DNA of 64,000 bases, taken from Corbicula japonica. Its lineage: Eukaryota; Mollusca; Bivalvia; Venerida; Cyrenidae. Where the stretch lies: NCBI GenBank assembly GCA_038501625.1, contig JAZAYU010000009.1, forward strand, positions 9,290,396-9,354,395, written 5' to 3'. The notes under the pieces are model-generated. The model was not told where the DNA came from and made no database searches. It saw only the letters and a program-made list of their open reading frames with translations. Below are positions 43,898 through 53,048 of the stretch, piece by piece. The position numbers were made by a program, and so were the translations under genes. Numbering within the stretch: position 1 is the first letter of the stretch; each line of letters starts with the position of its first letter.

Positions 43898-44554
43898 TTG
43901 CTGTCGTTCCGTCTGCCTTGTTTATAATGGAGACGATTTCTGTGTCGCACATAGATTGAGAACTACCAGTTATTTGGGAGTCTTGAATACAATGAGTTTT
44001 AATGGAAGTATCGAGAAACAAACAGCTTATGAAAGCTTCAAAACGAATATATCAATAACTTGCAGAAACAAAATTAAGTAATGTTTGCACGGCGAATTAA
44101 TTACACAATAAACTCAGTTAATTGAAAATATGAAAATACTCGTAATAAATGCATCCTTTAAACTGTGTATAATTGCTTAATCACACATCGCAAGCCGCAA
44201 ATAGACAAAAACACATTGCAAAATTTATTTGATAACTTATCAGATATATACAGGTATGCTTATAGCTTAATAACTGCAAAATACAACCAAACAATTAAAT
44301 GGAAACGGTAATGTTTGAAATGTACGTCACTACATAAGAGCTTCTTGATTGTTGTCATAAAAGGACAAATAAATGTGTTCTTATGATCTACTGTAAGTAC
44401 CCAAACTCGAAAGTATGAAATCAGCACATTGGTTAATGCAGATAAGCAGCTACACTATGAAACAATGGAGTTTTAAATTCGTTTGTTTATGATTGTAATT
44501 ACTTTATAGTGATCACAATTACTTTGATGTCAAACTAAAAAACTTTAACTCTTT

Positions 44555-44577
44555 ATAATTTTTATTTCTTTTACAGC
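44555..44577 (+). promoter_or_regulatory. Probable splice acceptor in front of the GTPase coding exon
   Basis: A pyrimidine-rich TTTTTATTTCTTTTACAG ends at 44577, one base... directly before the ATG at 44578 there is CAG then C-less junction (ACAG/CATG read at 44574-44580). This implies an upstream 5'UTR exon and that the whole protein lies in one exon. The upstream exon could not be located. Confidence 0.6.
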
Positions 44578-45222
44578 ATGCCGCTGAGCCGAAAACCGGA
44601 GTTAAGAAATTACCGCATTGTTGTTATGGGAGCGACCGGAGTTGGGAAATCATCGATAATAAGTCAATTTATTAAAAAGGAGTTTCAGGACAGCCATAAA
44701 GCAACTGTTGAAGAACTGTATCATCACGTGATGAAATTTAGTTCGGTAGAAGCTGAAGTAGACATTCTCGATACTTCCGGAAGTTATGAATTTCCGGCTA
44801 TGCGCAGACTTGCAATAGACAGTGGAGATGCATTCATTCTAGTTTACTCTTCCGATGTAGAAAACAGTTTTGATTTTATCACAGCAATTCGAGATGAAAT
44901 TGGTAAAGAAAAGACAACCGGTAAATTCTGTATTGTTGTTGTGAAGAATAAGGTGGATTTACCAGAGAACAAGCAACAGGTCATAGATTGTGAATCCGAA
45001 AGACATATTGTAACTTATGATTGGAAAGGTATTTACATATCTACTTCGGCTAAGAAAGGTGATGGTATTGACGCGGTGTTTCAAGTTCTCGGAGACAGGA
45101 TAACGGACAAAGTAAAAGAGGACGAAAGACATATCGCTTTCTTGAGGAGAACATCGGCGCCAGTCTTGTCTGTAGCATCAAAGAAACCAAAATCAAAATC
45201 AAGACAGATGTCTGTAGAATAA
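44578..45222 (+). CDS. Ras-superfamily small GTPase, RASD/Rhes-like
   Basis: This 214-residue protein has the full set of Ras G motifs: P-loop GATGVGKS (18-25), switch I threonine in KATVEELY (T43), G3 DTSGSYEFPAMRRLAI (65-80), G4 NKVD (124-127) and G5 STSAKKG (155-161). The G3/switch II wording is typical of the RASD1/Rhes branch (DTSG...FPAMRRL), where the Ras catalytic glutamine is absent; here that position is S69, so slow intrinsic GTP hydrolysis is expected (family knowledge). The C-terminus is lysine/serine-rich (KKPKSKSRQMSVE) and lacks a CAAX box, unlike vertebrate RASD proteins, so membrane anchoring by prenylation is not predicted. Length is slightly below RASD1/2. The ATG follows a splice acceptor. 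An AATAAA (45218-45223) overlaps the stop codon. Likely role: signalling switch; the specific pathway is unknown. RERG- or RASL-like assignment is the alternative. Confidence 0.88.
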   Translation: MPLSRKPELRNYRIVVMGATGVGKSSIISQFIKKEFQDSHKATVEELYHHVMKFSSVEAEVDILDTSGSYEFPAMRRLAIDSGDAFILVYSSDVENSFDFITAIRDEIGKEKTTGKFCIVVVKNKVDLPENKQQVIDCESERHIVTYDWKGIYISTSAKKGDGIDAVFQVLGDRITDKVKEDERHIAFLRRTSAPVLSVASKKPKSKSRQMSVE

Positions 45223-45592
45223 AAGTATCATCAATAGATTGCATTTTTTGTCCAGATTGATGTATTTGCATTGAAAATGGCAGCACAAAGCAAACATCAA
45301 TGCATATAATTGTTAACTGAATAACTGAATATGTCGTTGGAAAAATTCAAAGTCCAGGCACTTATCTGTAAAATGAAATGTCATCCCAAAACCAGAGTGG
45401 TGACATACTGCTGTGAAATGACATGACCTCCATGTTATGACTTTTTGTTTCTATATCATAAAAGTAAGATTTTAACTCAATGAAGTACTGTAACTATCTA
45501 ACCACTGTCAGATTGCAAAGATCAATGTAAATGTATAGACCTTTGATAAAACATCGACAGACACAAATATAATTGTACATACTATACTATCA

Positions 45593-46485
45593 CCCCAGTT
45601 ACACCCCAAAGCCATCGGTGAGTGATCGGTGAGTTTATCAGCCAAATTATGGAGTGAACCGATGACAACGTATTTAACACCGACATCACCTTTTGGTCAC
45701 CTGGATGCCACTGATCAACTGCTCTTGAGAAAAGATAAGTTCTGTCGGTGAAAAATAACCAATTGGGATTTTTGAACATGTTTAAAATTCTCGATCGGTA
45801 AAAATATTTTACAAATAACCGATCGACAGCCTATCTACAACCGCTGTCAACGATCGACAACCTGTGTACAACCGGTATCGCAATGGGCCACCGATAAGCA
45901 ACCGATCCACTAATACCTACCATCAACAGAAAAAAAGATAGGAATTAAAACGTTGGATTTTGTTTTGATCGGTGGTTAATAGGGATTCAATCTGTAACCA
46001 ATCGAATTCTGCCGTCACGTCATCGGTGATGTTTTTCGGTAAACTGACAAAGTCATCGGGTCTCATCACTTAAACATAATTTAAAAAAAAAAGAACCGAC
46101 GACAACCTATATCACGAGATATGCAAGTTCTTAATCACCGATGTCAACGACCAAACAAAGAAAACCACATATGAATCACCGGCCATATCTGACGGAAAGT
46201 GTTGAACTACTGATGATTAGCTATTAAACACCGATTTTTCAGCGTAACACCCGATTTAGCTCCGATTTACAAACGACAAAAACCGATAAAATCATCCTTA
46301 TCACCCGTTTGAGTTTGTTTCGGTCTCCTACCAGCAACCTATGAAATATTTATTTAGCCGATTGAACACTTGTCCATCACCGATGGCCGGTTACACAGAA
46401 AACCTCACTCGTGACAACCGACCAAAACAGCGAGTAACTTAAAATGAAATAACAGTTTGGGCACCGACCGTCTGTGTAACTGGGG
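45593..46485. mobile_element. TIR element rich in CGAT/ACCGAT motifs, 0.89 kb
   Basis: CCCCAGTTACAC (45593-45604) is exactly inverted at 46474-46485. The interior is studded with short ATCGGT/ACCGAT and CGATCGG motifs in both directions (for example GATCGGTGAGTT, ACCGATCGACAGC, ACCGATAAGCAACCGATC), giving dyad symmetry through most of its length. There is no coding sequence. Target duplication is not evident. It lies 370 bp downstream of the GTPase stop codon. Confidence 0.7.
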
Positions 46486-46880
46486 CCCAACAGTTGGTTT
46501 TGTTTTAAATTGCTTAATACTATTTAAGGCTATAAGAACGAATTGTTTAAAGGCTTTCTATCATATTGTTACTTTTTCATATATATGAAGTCGTTAATAG
46601 CAACATCTGATTTAAAGATAATCGGAACTTAAATTGGGAACAAAACATTTCTTAAATGGAGATTATAAGAAATTTAAACCATAACTGTTACTACAGTAAC
46701 ACCATAAATTCTAGCGTTGTATATTAAATCAAGATTCAGTGTATTCATCAAAACATATGCAACCATTTTCGTTATTATGTCTACTGTATTATTATTCAAT
46801 ATATACTGTCTTTCAAATGGTACAGAATATCATCTTTCATAACATATAAATTAAGTTTTCATTTTTTCATAGAGTAACTA
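46486..46880. other. AT-rich spacer
   Basis: Nothing recognised between the CGAT-rich TIR element and the mariner. Confidence 0.5.
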
Positions 46881-46952
46881 CGAGGGGCGTTCATTAAATA
46901 ATGAAACTACCTTATTATCTCTGATGTTTATTGTCTGATGCGGTTTATTTTT

Positions 46953-48041
46953 TTACAGTCCCTCAAAGTACTCTCCTCCTCTCTCTACACACAGTTGCAG
47001 TCGTCTGCGCCATTTATCAAATGCTTCCCGATACTCTTCTTTAGGTATACCCCGTAACTCTGAATTTACTGCTTTTGCCAGGTCTTGGGCACGGTTGTAT
47101 TTGTTTCCAGCTAAAAGTTCTTTCAGTTTAGGAAATAACCAGAAGTCGCAAGGTGCTAGGTCAGGACTATAGGCGGGATGCGGGAGAGTTGCAATCCGGT
47201 TCTCTGACAGGTACTGAGTTACGGCCCCTGTTTTATGGGCACTGGCATTGTCATGCAAAATCATAATTCTAGAGGTTCCTGTGATTGGGCGGCTGTCATT
47301 CAATTTAGAAACCACTTGAGGCAGTACAATTTCTCTGTAGTATTTACCAGTCATAGTTGCTTTTTCTGGTAGAACGTCTACAGCCACCGGACCTTCGTGG
47401 TTAAAAAATATGGTAAAAAGCCTCTTCCGACTCTGAAAACCTGGTTTACAAACCACGGGTCTGGGGTCATTTTTTGCCAGCCACATCATGTTAGAGCGTT
47501 TGTTTGGGATCCCATAAAAGTATATCCAAGTTTCATCTCCAGTGACAACATCTGTTATTCGTTTAGGTCCATTGGGTTCAAACAGGTCCAATAGCTGCCT
47601 GGCACAAGAAACCCGATTTTTCTTCTGTTCTGGCGTCAAGACGTGGGGTACCCATCGTGCGGAGATCTTTCTCAACCCTAATTCTTCATGTAATACTTTA
47701 TGGACAGTACCAATTGAAACATCTAACTCAGAACTTATTTCACGAACAGAAATATTTGGATCATTGTCTATCTGGTTTTTTACATTCTCGATCAAAGCCC
47801 CGTTCACCTTCGATTTTGGTGCTCCTGGACGTGGCTTATCAGTTAACAGCTTTCTTCCATCATTAAACTCTCTGACCCACCTGGCGCATGTGTTGTATGG
47901 TACAACAAGGTCTGCATACACAATAAATAAATCATCATGAATTTTCTTCAATTCATCTCCGAGCTGCAGCCTTGTGAAGACGTAAAATCTTTGGTTTTCT
48001 CTGGTGACGTCCATTTTGAACCAAACAGGAACTGACGGCAT
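46953..48041 (-). CDS. Mariner transposase (DD34D), intact
   Basis: A 362-residue protein with no stop or frameshift. Residues ~10-120 form the paired DNA-binding region: FTRLQLGDELKKIHDDL...TCARWVREFNDGR (first helix-turn-helix) and KPRPGAPKS, then ISVREISSELDVSIGTVHKV (second). The linker motif is WVPHVL (mariner consensus WVPHEL). The catalytic triad is D in TGDETW, D in LHDNASAH, and D in YSPDLAPCDFWLFPKLK, with exactly 34 residues between the last two: DD34D, the mariner signature. It would cut and rejoin the element at TA sites. The ATG at 48041 gives MPSVPVWFKM; a second ATG ten codons in (MDVTRENQ) is nearer the usual mariner start. Three CRE-type sites lie just upstream. Confidence 0.95.
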   Translation of the reverse strand: MPSVPVWFKMDVTRENQRFYVFTRLQLGDELKKIHDDLFIVYADLVVPYNTCARWVREFNDGRKLLTDKPRPGAPKSKVNGALIENVKNQIDNDPNISVREISSELDVSIGTVHKVLHEELGLRKISARWVPHVLTPEQKKNRVSCARQLLDLFEPNGPKRITDVVTGDETWIYFYGIPNKRSNMMWLAKNDPRPVVCKPGFQSRKRLFTIFFNHEGPVAVDVLPEKATMTGKYYREIVLPQVVSKLNDSRPITGTSRIMILHDNASAHKTGAVTQYLSENRIATLPHPAYSPDLAPCDFWLFPKLKELLAGNKYNRAQDLAKAVNSELRGIPKEEYREAFDKWRRRLQLCVERGGEYFEGL

Positions 48042-48048
48042 GTTTTGA

Positions 48049-48080
48049 TGACGTCATCAATACATGACGTCATGACGTAA
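48049..48080. promoter_or_regulatory. Cluster of CRE-like sites upstream of the transposase ATG
   Basis: TGACGTCA at 48049-48056 and 48065-48072 plus TGACGTAA at 48073-48080 are full and near-full cAMP-response-element palindromes, within about 40 bp of the transposase start on its 5' side. CREB/ATF proteins bind this octamer in animals. A role as the transposon's promoter is inference. Confidence 0.6.
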
Positions 48081-48205
48081 TGGTTATATTTGGCGTCAAA
48101 ATTGTTACTCTAGTTTTGTACTTTTTGTTGGTGTAGTTTCATTAATATACATCAAGAGGTTTCCAATTTACAAGCCTATTTTCATTATTTAATGAACGCC
48201 CCTCG

Positions 48206-49782
48206 TATATCTGTATAAATTACCTATGAATAAAAATACATTTTTTTCTAAAAGTACATTTGTTTTTTGGTTACCTACATGCAAACAAGTTTAAACCGTT
48301 ATTGGACAAAGGAAATTTGCCAATGTTTACATTCGCGTGTTTACATTGGCGTTACATGTCAGCGTGAAAGAACCCGTATCGAAAAACGTTAGGAAAATGG
48401 AAGCCGGACGCGCTAACTGCTGCGCAGTCGAGGCAATGTGGTTTGAGCGGGTAAAATAGTATTTTAACACTTAAATTTGCCTTAATCCGTGTTTACATTC
48501 AATTAATAATTGTAACATCGCCAATTTATCTTGGTCCACCAAAACTCCACTGCTATAAAAGAATTATAGTATTTTTAAGAAAAAAAATTCTATCACATAT
48601 CCTCAGTTTCTTTGGCAAATTCGGCTTCCGGGTGACCGTTTTGTTGCGGTGAAACAGCTCCCTCGCCGGGAGAACCTAGATACCCACAGCGATATTTATA
48701 TTCAAGAGAGACGAGTTTAAAAGATACGCAAATTTAACAAATAATCTACTTATTCATCAAAGGGTAAATATGTTTTTTCTCGTATGTTTCAAAACATCTT
48801 TCGCGTCAGTATTTGAGTTGTTTTACAGGGCTGTTATGTAGATCTTAAATGTTAAATGGATATCGAAATTTCTAAAGACATAAGTTGAAGAAAGATAACG
48901 ATAGAATACTATCATGTGAGTTTGTACTTCCATTTTGGCGTTAGGTGTCTAATCTGGAACTTAATCCAGTTTTTCGACTAATGATAGCACAGGTTTAAAT
49001 TTTACAGCGGAATTATCAAACGAATCATTCGTTATGTTTTTTCTTATGAAATCTTGAAAGAATTATTTTCTAACACGGTTTAAAGACAAAGTTACTAACT
49101 GCATCTGCTTCGTGGCACTATCTTCTCTTATTTCATATACCTTAAATAATTAATAAATGCATTGATCTTTTTTATGATATTTTTTGTTTTAGTTGTAAGT
49201 CTTATAAATTACAAACACGAATACATTCTTTCTGTAAACCAAAGTGTTTAAGGTGTCTACTTGATCTTGTCTACTAATACGATCATTGTTACAGCAATGA
49301 ACTATGGTGATATAAGTGAAAATAGGAGTTCAGTTTCATTAATTGTCAAAGGAGAATGAATTTATGACATCTCATTTCTTTTAGATTATTTTTTCATAGA
49401 GTCTGTATTAAAAGTGAACTTAATCAAATATAAGAACTCATTAACAATACACAACTAGTATTCAAAGTTTTGTAAATGTACGGTACTGTATCAGATCTTA
49501 AGGAGAACTTTGAATTCTATGCAAATTTTGATTATGCAAATTAAATTGAATTATTTCGAAAGCATCACCACGTTCTTGATTAATGAGTTTTTCGGTCACA
49601 TGAAGGTCATTTTCACTGTCTCTTGCGTCAATGGATGTAAATCATCTGAAAATGTGTAATGTTGTTGAAGTAAAGAAAAACACCCACAATGATTGTCAAT
49701 TGAATGAATTTATTTGTGAAATGTTATGTCTGTAAGTAATAATGTGTATGTTAGACATTTACATAACTACTTACACATTTCA
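48206..49782. other. Non-coding stretch with CpG-rich patch at 48330-48700
   Basis: The 48330-48700 segment has over 20 CpG dinucleotides by eye, unlike the AT-rich background. On the plus strand an ATG in good context (AAAATGGAAG, 48397) opens an 18-codon frame that meets a donor-like GGGTAAAAT at about 48449, so it may be a promoter and short first coding exon of a gene running right. No further exon was recognised to 49782; the rest is AT-rich. Confidence 0.3.
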
Positions 49783-50437
49783 AAAAAGAGTCAAATACTA
49801 ATATCAGGAATAGCCACATTCAGAAGACAGAGCCTCCCAACACAGCCAAGAAGAGAGGAAGAGAGAGCACGGTTTATAAAATGACCAATTTCAAAACAGA
49901 CAGCACAAAACAGCTTGTCACTGGGGGGGGGGGGGGGGCGGGGGGGGGGTGTTAAACCAGGTTCTAGGGTTCACCAACCTCACACTTGCCCCAGCAGGTC
50001 TCTCATATCAATAAACAAGTACAAGTCGTCTTGGTGAAATAACTCCAACCCACCCATCAGCTCAATGTTGCAAAAGCACACAAACATATGAATCGTAAGA
50101 AGCTTTCAATAGCATTGCAAAGCCAAAGGTGAGGGTACTCAATGATCTTAACGAGACAAGAGCCACTGGAGTCCAATCAACAAGAACACGATGACAGGGA
50201 TAGAGAAACAAATCGAGCTTCCATGTTATTTTAAAAAAATCCCCATAAACGTTCATAAACTATTAAAACCCTGTTACCGTCGTGCAAGCAAAAAGGTAAG
50301 CATAAAAACAGCTGTAGATGGGTTAATCACCAGGCCTGCATAGCGGTGTAGAATATCAAGTTGGTAACCTTTCTTTTTGAAATTACAGTTGGTTTTGACG
50401 AATAACCGGGAGAAATTAAGATTAAAAGGCTACGAGG
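49783..50437 (-). mobile_element. Penelope-like element, 3' fragment with G-run
   Basis: Same order of tail blocks as at 15.4 kb, read in reverse, from ATATCAGGAATAGCCACATT to TAACCGGGAGAAATTAAG, where it stops within the RT C-terminal region at about 50437. A long interrupted G run (49922-49949) has replaced part of the usual GGGGGTTTAAACC block. The plus-oriented copy at 51668-53048 faces the other way, so two 3' ends again point outward. Confidence 0.75.
49922..49950 (+). repeat. Long G homopolymer tract
   Basis: About 27 G's interrupted by one C, at the place where other copies have CTGGGGGTTTAAACC. It probably grew by slippage; it could form a G-quadruplex and is a likely sequencing or assembly weak point. 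Confidence 0.9.
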
Positions 50438-51667
50438 AGAGTTCGAAAACTTTTGCATATGACCTGTTTCCTCAGAAAAGATTATTGAAATTTGATGACA
50501 TTTTATCTAGATACTTTTAAAATACACCCTAGCTTAAAACACAATTAAATCTTTGAATCCACTATTTATGCAATGTTATACTCCTCTTTAGGTACACTAA
50601 ATAAAAACTGGTAAACTGCAGATTCAAGCGCACTTAAGGGCCTATATTTCCTACCAGATAAGTGATTTTTCAATATTGGAATAGATGAAAAGGGAACTTT
50701 AAAGACCCTCGACCACGACAAATATGAAAATATTGCAGGCTCGGTTTGATAGAGCCTGTTCATGGGCAGTAATGGAAATGCAAATTACAGCCCACGCCGC
50801 CTAGCCCCGGGTTGGGCGCAACTCAATATTTACACCAATGAACCATCCCAAACGATGGTATGCAAGTCGGCGATCATGGAACCTTCAATGCGGTATTTTC
50901 AGATTAATACCATTCCATGTTCAGCGGCGTATGGTCCCCAGATAAACGAATGGGTTAGCCCTAAACGAGAAAACAATGGGAGGAACTACACAGAATATAA
51001 TTTTGATAGGGGATCTTAGAATATTAATCCTGCATATCACAGACAACGCTGAAGGCTAAATTTAAAAAGCAGGAAGTATATCCTTGGGTGTGATTGAACA
51101 ATATCCAAAATTATATTGGCTGGGATATTGAAACCACCCATCATTAAATTGGCCGAAATATTAAAAACAAAAATTAAATTTAGAAGTACTATTAACATAG
51201 TACATAAATATCGTGCTCGACGACCTTCAAAGGACGTAACTGATAACAGCACTGATTGAATGTACGGGGAGTCTTTTTACAGCCGCCACACGGCAAAAGC
51301 AACGCAACTGTGATATTGAAATAGATGAAAAGGGAACTTTGAAGACCCTTGACCACGACAAATATGAAATATGGAGAGAGGTAAAATTGCACAGGACCAG
51401 ATCTAGGCTGTATGGAGGGTGTGATAATACAATGACCCATTTTCCCACTTCAAAAACTGGACTACATTTGATGATTTGTAGGCTGAAGCATTTTCATGTT
51501 GACATAGACTTGCTTGTTTCATGTTGTTTCGCAATTTCGTAGAGCCACATTCTTGTAGAAGCATCCAGACAAACCCCTACCTTTTGGAACAGCAATTTAC
51601 ATGAATTGTTCACTATTTCAACAGAAAACTACTCAACAACTTCCAATGTCTCATCACCAGTTATTGG
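50438..51667 (-). pseudogene. Second mariner relic, split by family B insertion
   Basis: Reading the minus strand: at 51667 ITGDET (first catalytic D region), then ENASAYKSSNVVQFLK (second D replaced by E), then a frame change and VLSHPPYSLDLVLCNF (third D replaced by N) near 51400. Family B DNA follows (51365-50685). The protein resumes with ILKNHLSGRKYRPLSALESA and VPKEEYNIA (50690-50580), the mariner C-terminus. A mariner-like end CTACGAGGAGAGTTCGAAAA lies at about 50441. It differs from the intact mariner at 46.9 kb (a different lineage) and its 5' half, with the DNA-binding domain, is missing: the PLE copy begins exactly there. Confidence 0.7.
50685..51365 (-). repeat. Family B repeat inserted in the mariner relic
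   Basis: Minus-strand family B unit with its SINE-like tail: TTGTCGTGGTCAAGGGTCTT, GTTCCCTTTTCATCTATTTC, GTGTGGCGGCTGTAAAAAGA, then AGGATATACTTCCTGC, CTGGGGACCATACGCCGCTG, CAGGCTCTATCAAACCGAGC and again TTGTCGTGGTCGAGGGTC and GTTCCCTTTTCATCTATT. The same ~50-bp segment opens and closes the insertion, which gives it direct terminal repeats. Confidence 0.8.
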
Positions 51668-53048
51668 GGTATCAATATTTATGTTAGATTCGGTACCTCT
51701 ATTTATAAACAAGTAATAGGCATCCCAATGGGTACTAATTGTGCACCCCTTGTTGCTGATCTGTTTTTATACTGTTATGAAAGAGACTTTATGTTATCTC
51801 TTTCTACTGAACATCAAGATGATATTATTACAGCTTTTAACAACCCCTCGAGATACCTTGATGATTTATTAAATATAGATAAAAACCATTTTCCATTACT
51901 GGTTAATAAGATCTACCTTAAAGAACTAAAACTTAATAAAGCGAACACTTCAGAACAGCAAGCAAACTTTCTCGATCTAAATCTGTCAATTGAAAATGGT
52001 TATGTCACTACTAAAATATATGATAAAAGAGATGATTTTAATTTTAATATAGTAAATTTTCCGTTTTTAGACGGCGATGTTCCCCGTGCAACATCTTACG
52101 GGGTTTATATTTCACAGCTTGTTCGCTTTTCAAAAGCTTGCAACGATATTAATGATTTCAATGAACGTAATCTTTGCATTACAGAAAAACTTTTAAAACA
52201 AGGTTATCGGTATCACAAATTAAGGAAAACATTTTGCAAGTTTTATCGTCGATACCCAGATCTAATTCATAAATACAGGTGCAGTTTAAAATCACTTTTG
52301 CAACAAGGTATTTCACAGCCATTTTTTTATGGAGATTTAATTTATAAACTTAAGAAGATAAAGGGCAACGTTAATTTCTCCCGGTTATTCGTAAAAACCA
52401 TCTGTAAATTTAAAAGAAAGGTTACCAACATGATATTTTACAGCGCTCAGCATGCCTGGTGATTAACCCTTCTACAGTTGATCATTATGCTTACCTCTTT
52501 GGTTGCACGACGGTGGCAGGGTTTTAAGAGTTAATGAAGGTTTATGGGGAAATCTTTTCTTAAAAGAACCTAGAAGCTCGATTTGTTTCTTTTATCCCTG
52601 TCATCGTGTTCTTGCTGATTTTACTCCAGGAGCTCTGGTTTCGGTAAGATCATTGAGTACCCGCCCTTTTGCTTTGCAATGCTATTAAATTCTTATGTTT
52701 TATATGTTTGTGTGCTTTTGCATGCAACATTGTTGAGCCAATAAGTGGGTTGGAGTTGTTTCACCAAGATAACTTGTATTTGTTTTGTGATATGAGAACC
52801 TGTTGGGGCAAGTGTGAGGATGATGCACTCTAGAACCTGGTTTAAACCCCCAGTGGCAATTTGATTTGCCACTGACCGTTCCAAGGCGGTAACCCCTCGG
52901 GTTCTCATTTTTGTTAATTGTTAGTGGTGTATCTTTTGAAACTGATCATTTTTTTTAACCATGCTCTCTCCCTCTCTTCTTCTTGACTGTGTGGGGAGGC
53001 TGTTTTTTCTGAATGTGGCGATTCCTGATATGCATATTTCACCTTTTT
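51668..53048 (+). mobile_element. Penelope-like retroelement, 5'-truncated copy
   Basis: Begins inside the RT at NIYVRFGTSIYKQVIGIP and runs to a complete 3' tail ending CCTGATATGCATATTTCACC and T's at 53048. Nucleotide identity to the 15.4 kb copy looks high (only scattered differences), so both derive from a recently active family. It joins directly to the mariner relic on its left. Confidence 0.75.
51672..52462 (+). pseudogene. Reverse transcriptase C-terminal half, 5'-truncated
   Basis: From the junction the frame reads through VIGIPMGTNCAPLVADLF (motif B), SRYLDDLLNIDKN (motif C, YLDD with both aspartates), ANFLDLNLSIENGYVTTKIY, DKRDDFNFNIVNFPFLDGD, SYGVYISQLVRFSKACND and KLLKQGYRYHKLRKTFCKFY. 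A frameshift at about 52412 changes the end (KRKVTNMIFY for KKKGYQHDILQ), and the in-frame continuation resumes near 52440-52500. Motif A and the fingers are absent, so no activity is expected. The longest continuous piece is 244 codons. Confidence 0.75.

Larger units (their letters stand above)
46881..48205 (-). mobile_element. Full-length mariner transposon
   Basis: The left TIR CGAGGGGCGTTCATTAAA continues to 46905 (25 bp) and is a perfect inverted repeat of 48181-48205. Both ends are flanked by TA (46879-46880; 48206-48207), the mariner target duplication. A second, subterminal inverted match, AATGAAACTACC/ATGAAACTACAC, lies at 46899-46911 and 48131-48146 (minus). The 1325-bp length and a single uninterrupted transposase match autonomous mariners. 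Identical TIRs and an intact frame suggest recent insertion. Confidence 0.95.

Noticed and set aside
47542..47940. 132-codon plus-strand frame
   Set aside because: Antisense to the mariner transposase; the opposite strand carries all conserved motifs.
51192..51448. Minus-strand frames of 73-82 codons
   Set aside because: They join a mariner relic (HPPYSLDL) to family B repeat DNA; not a gene.
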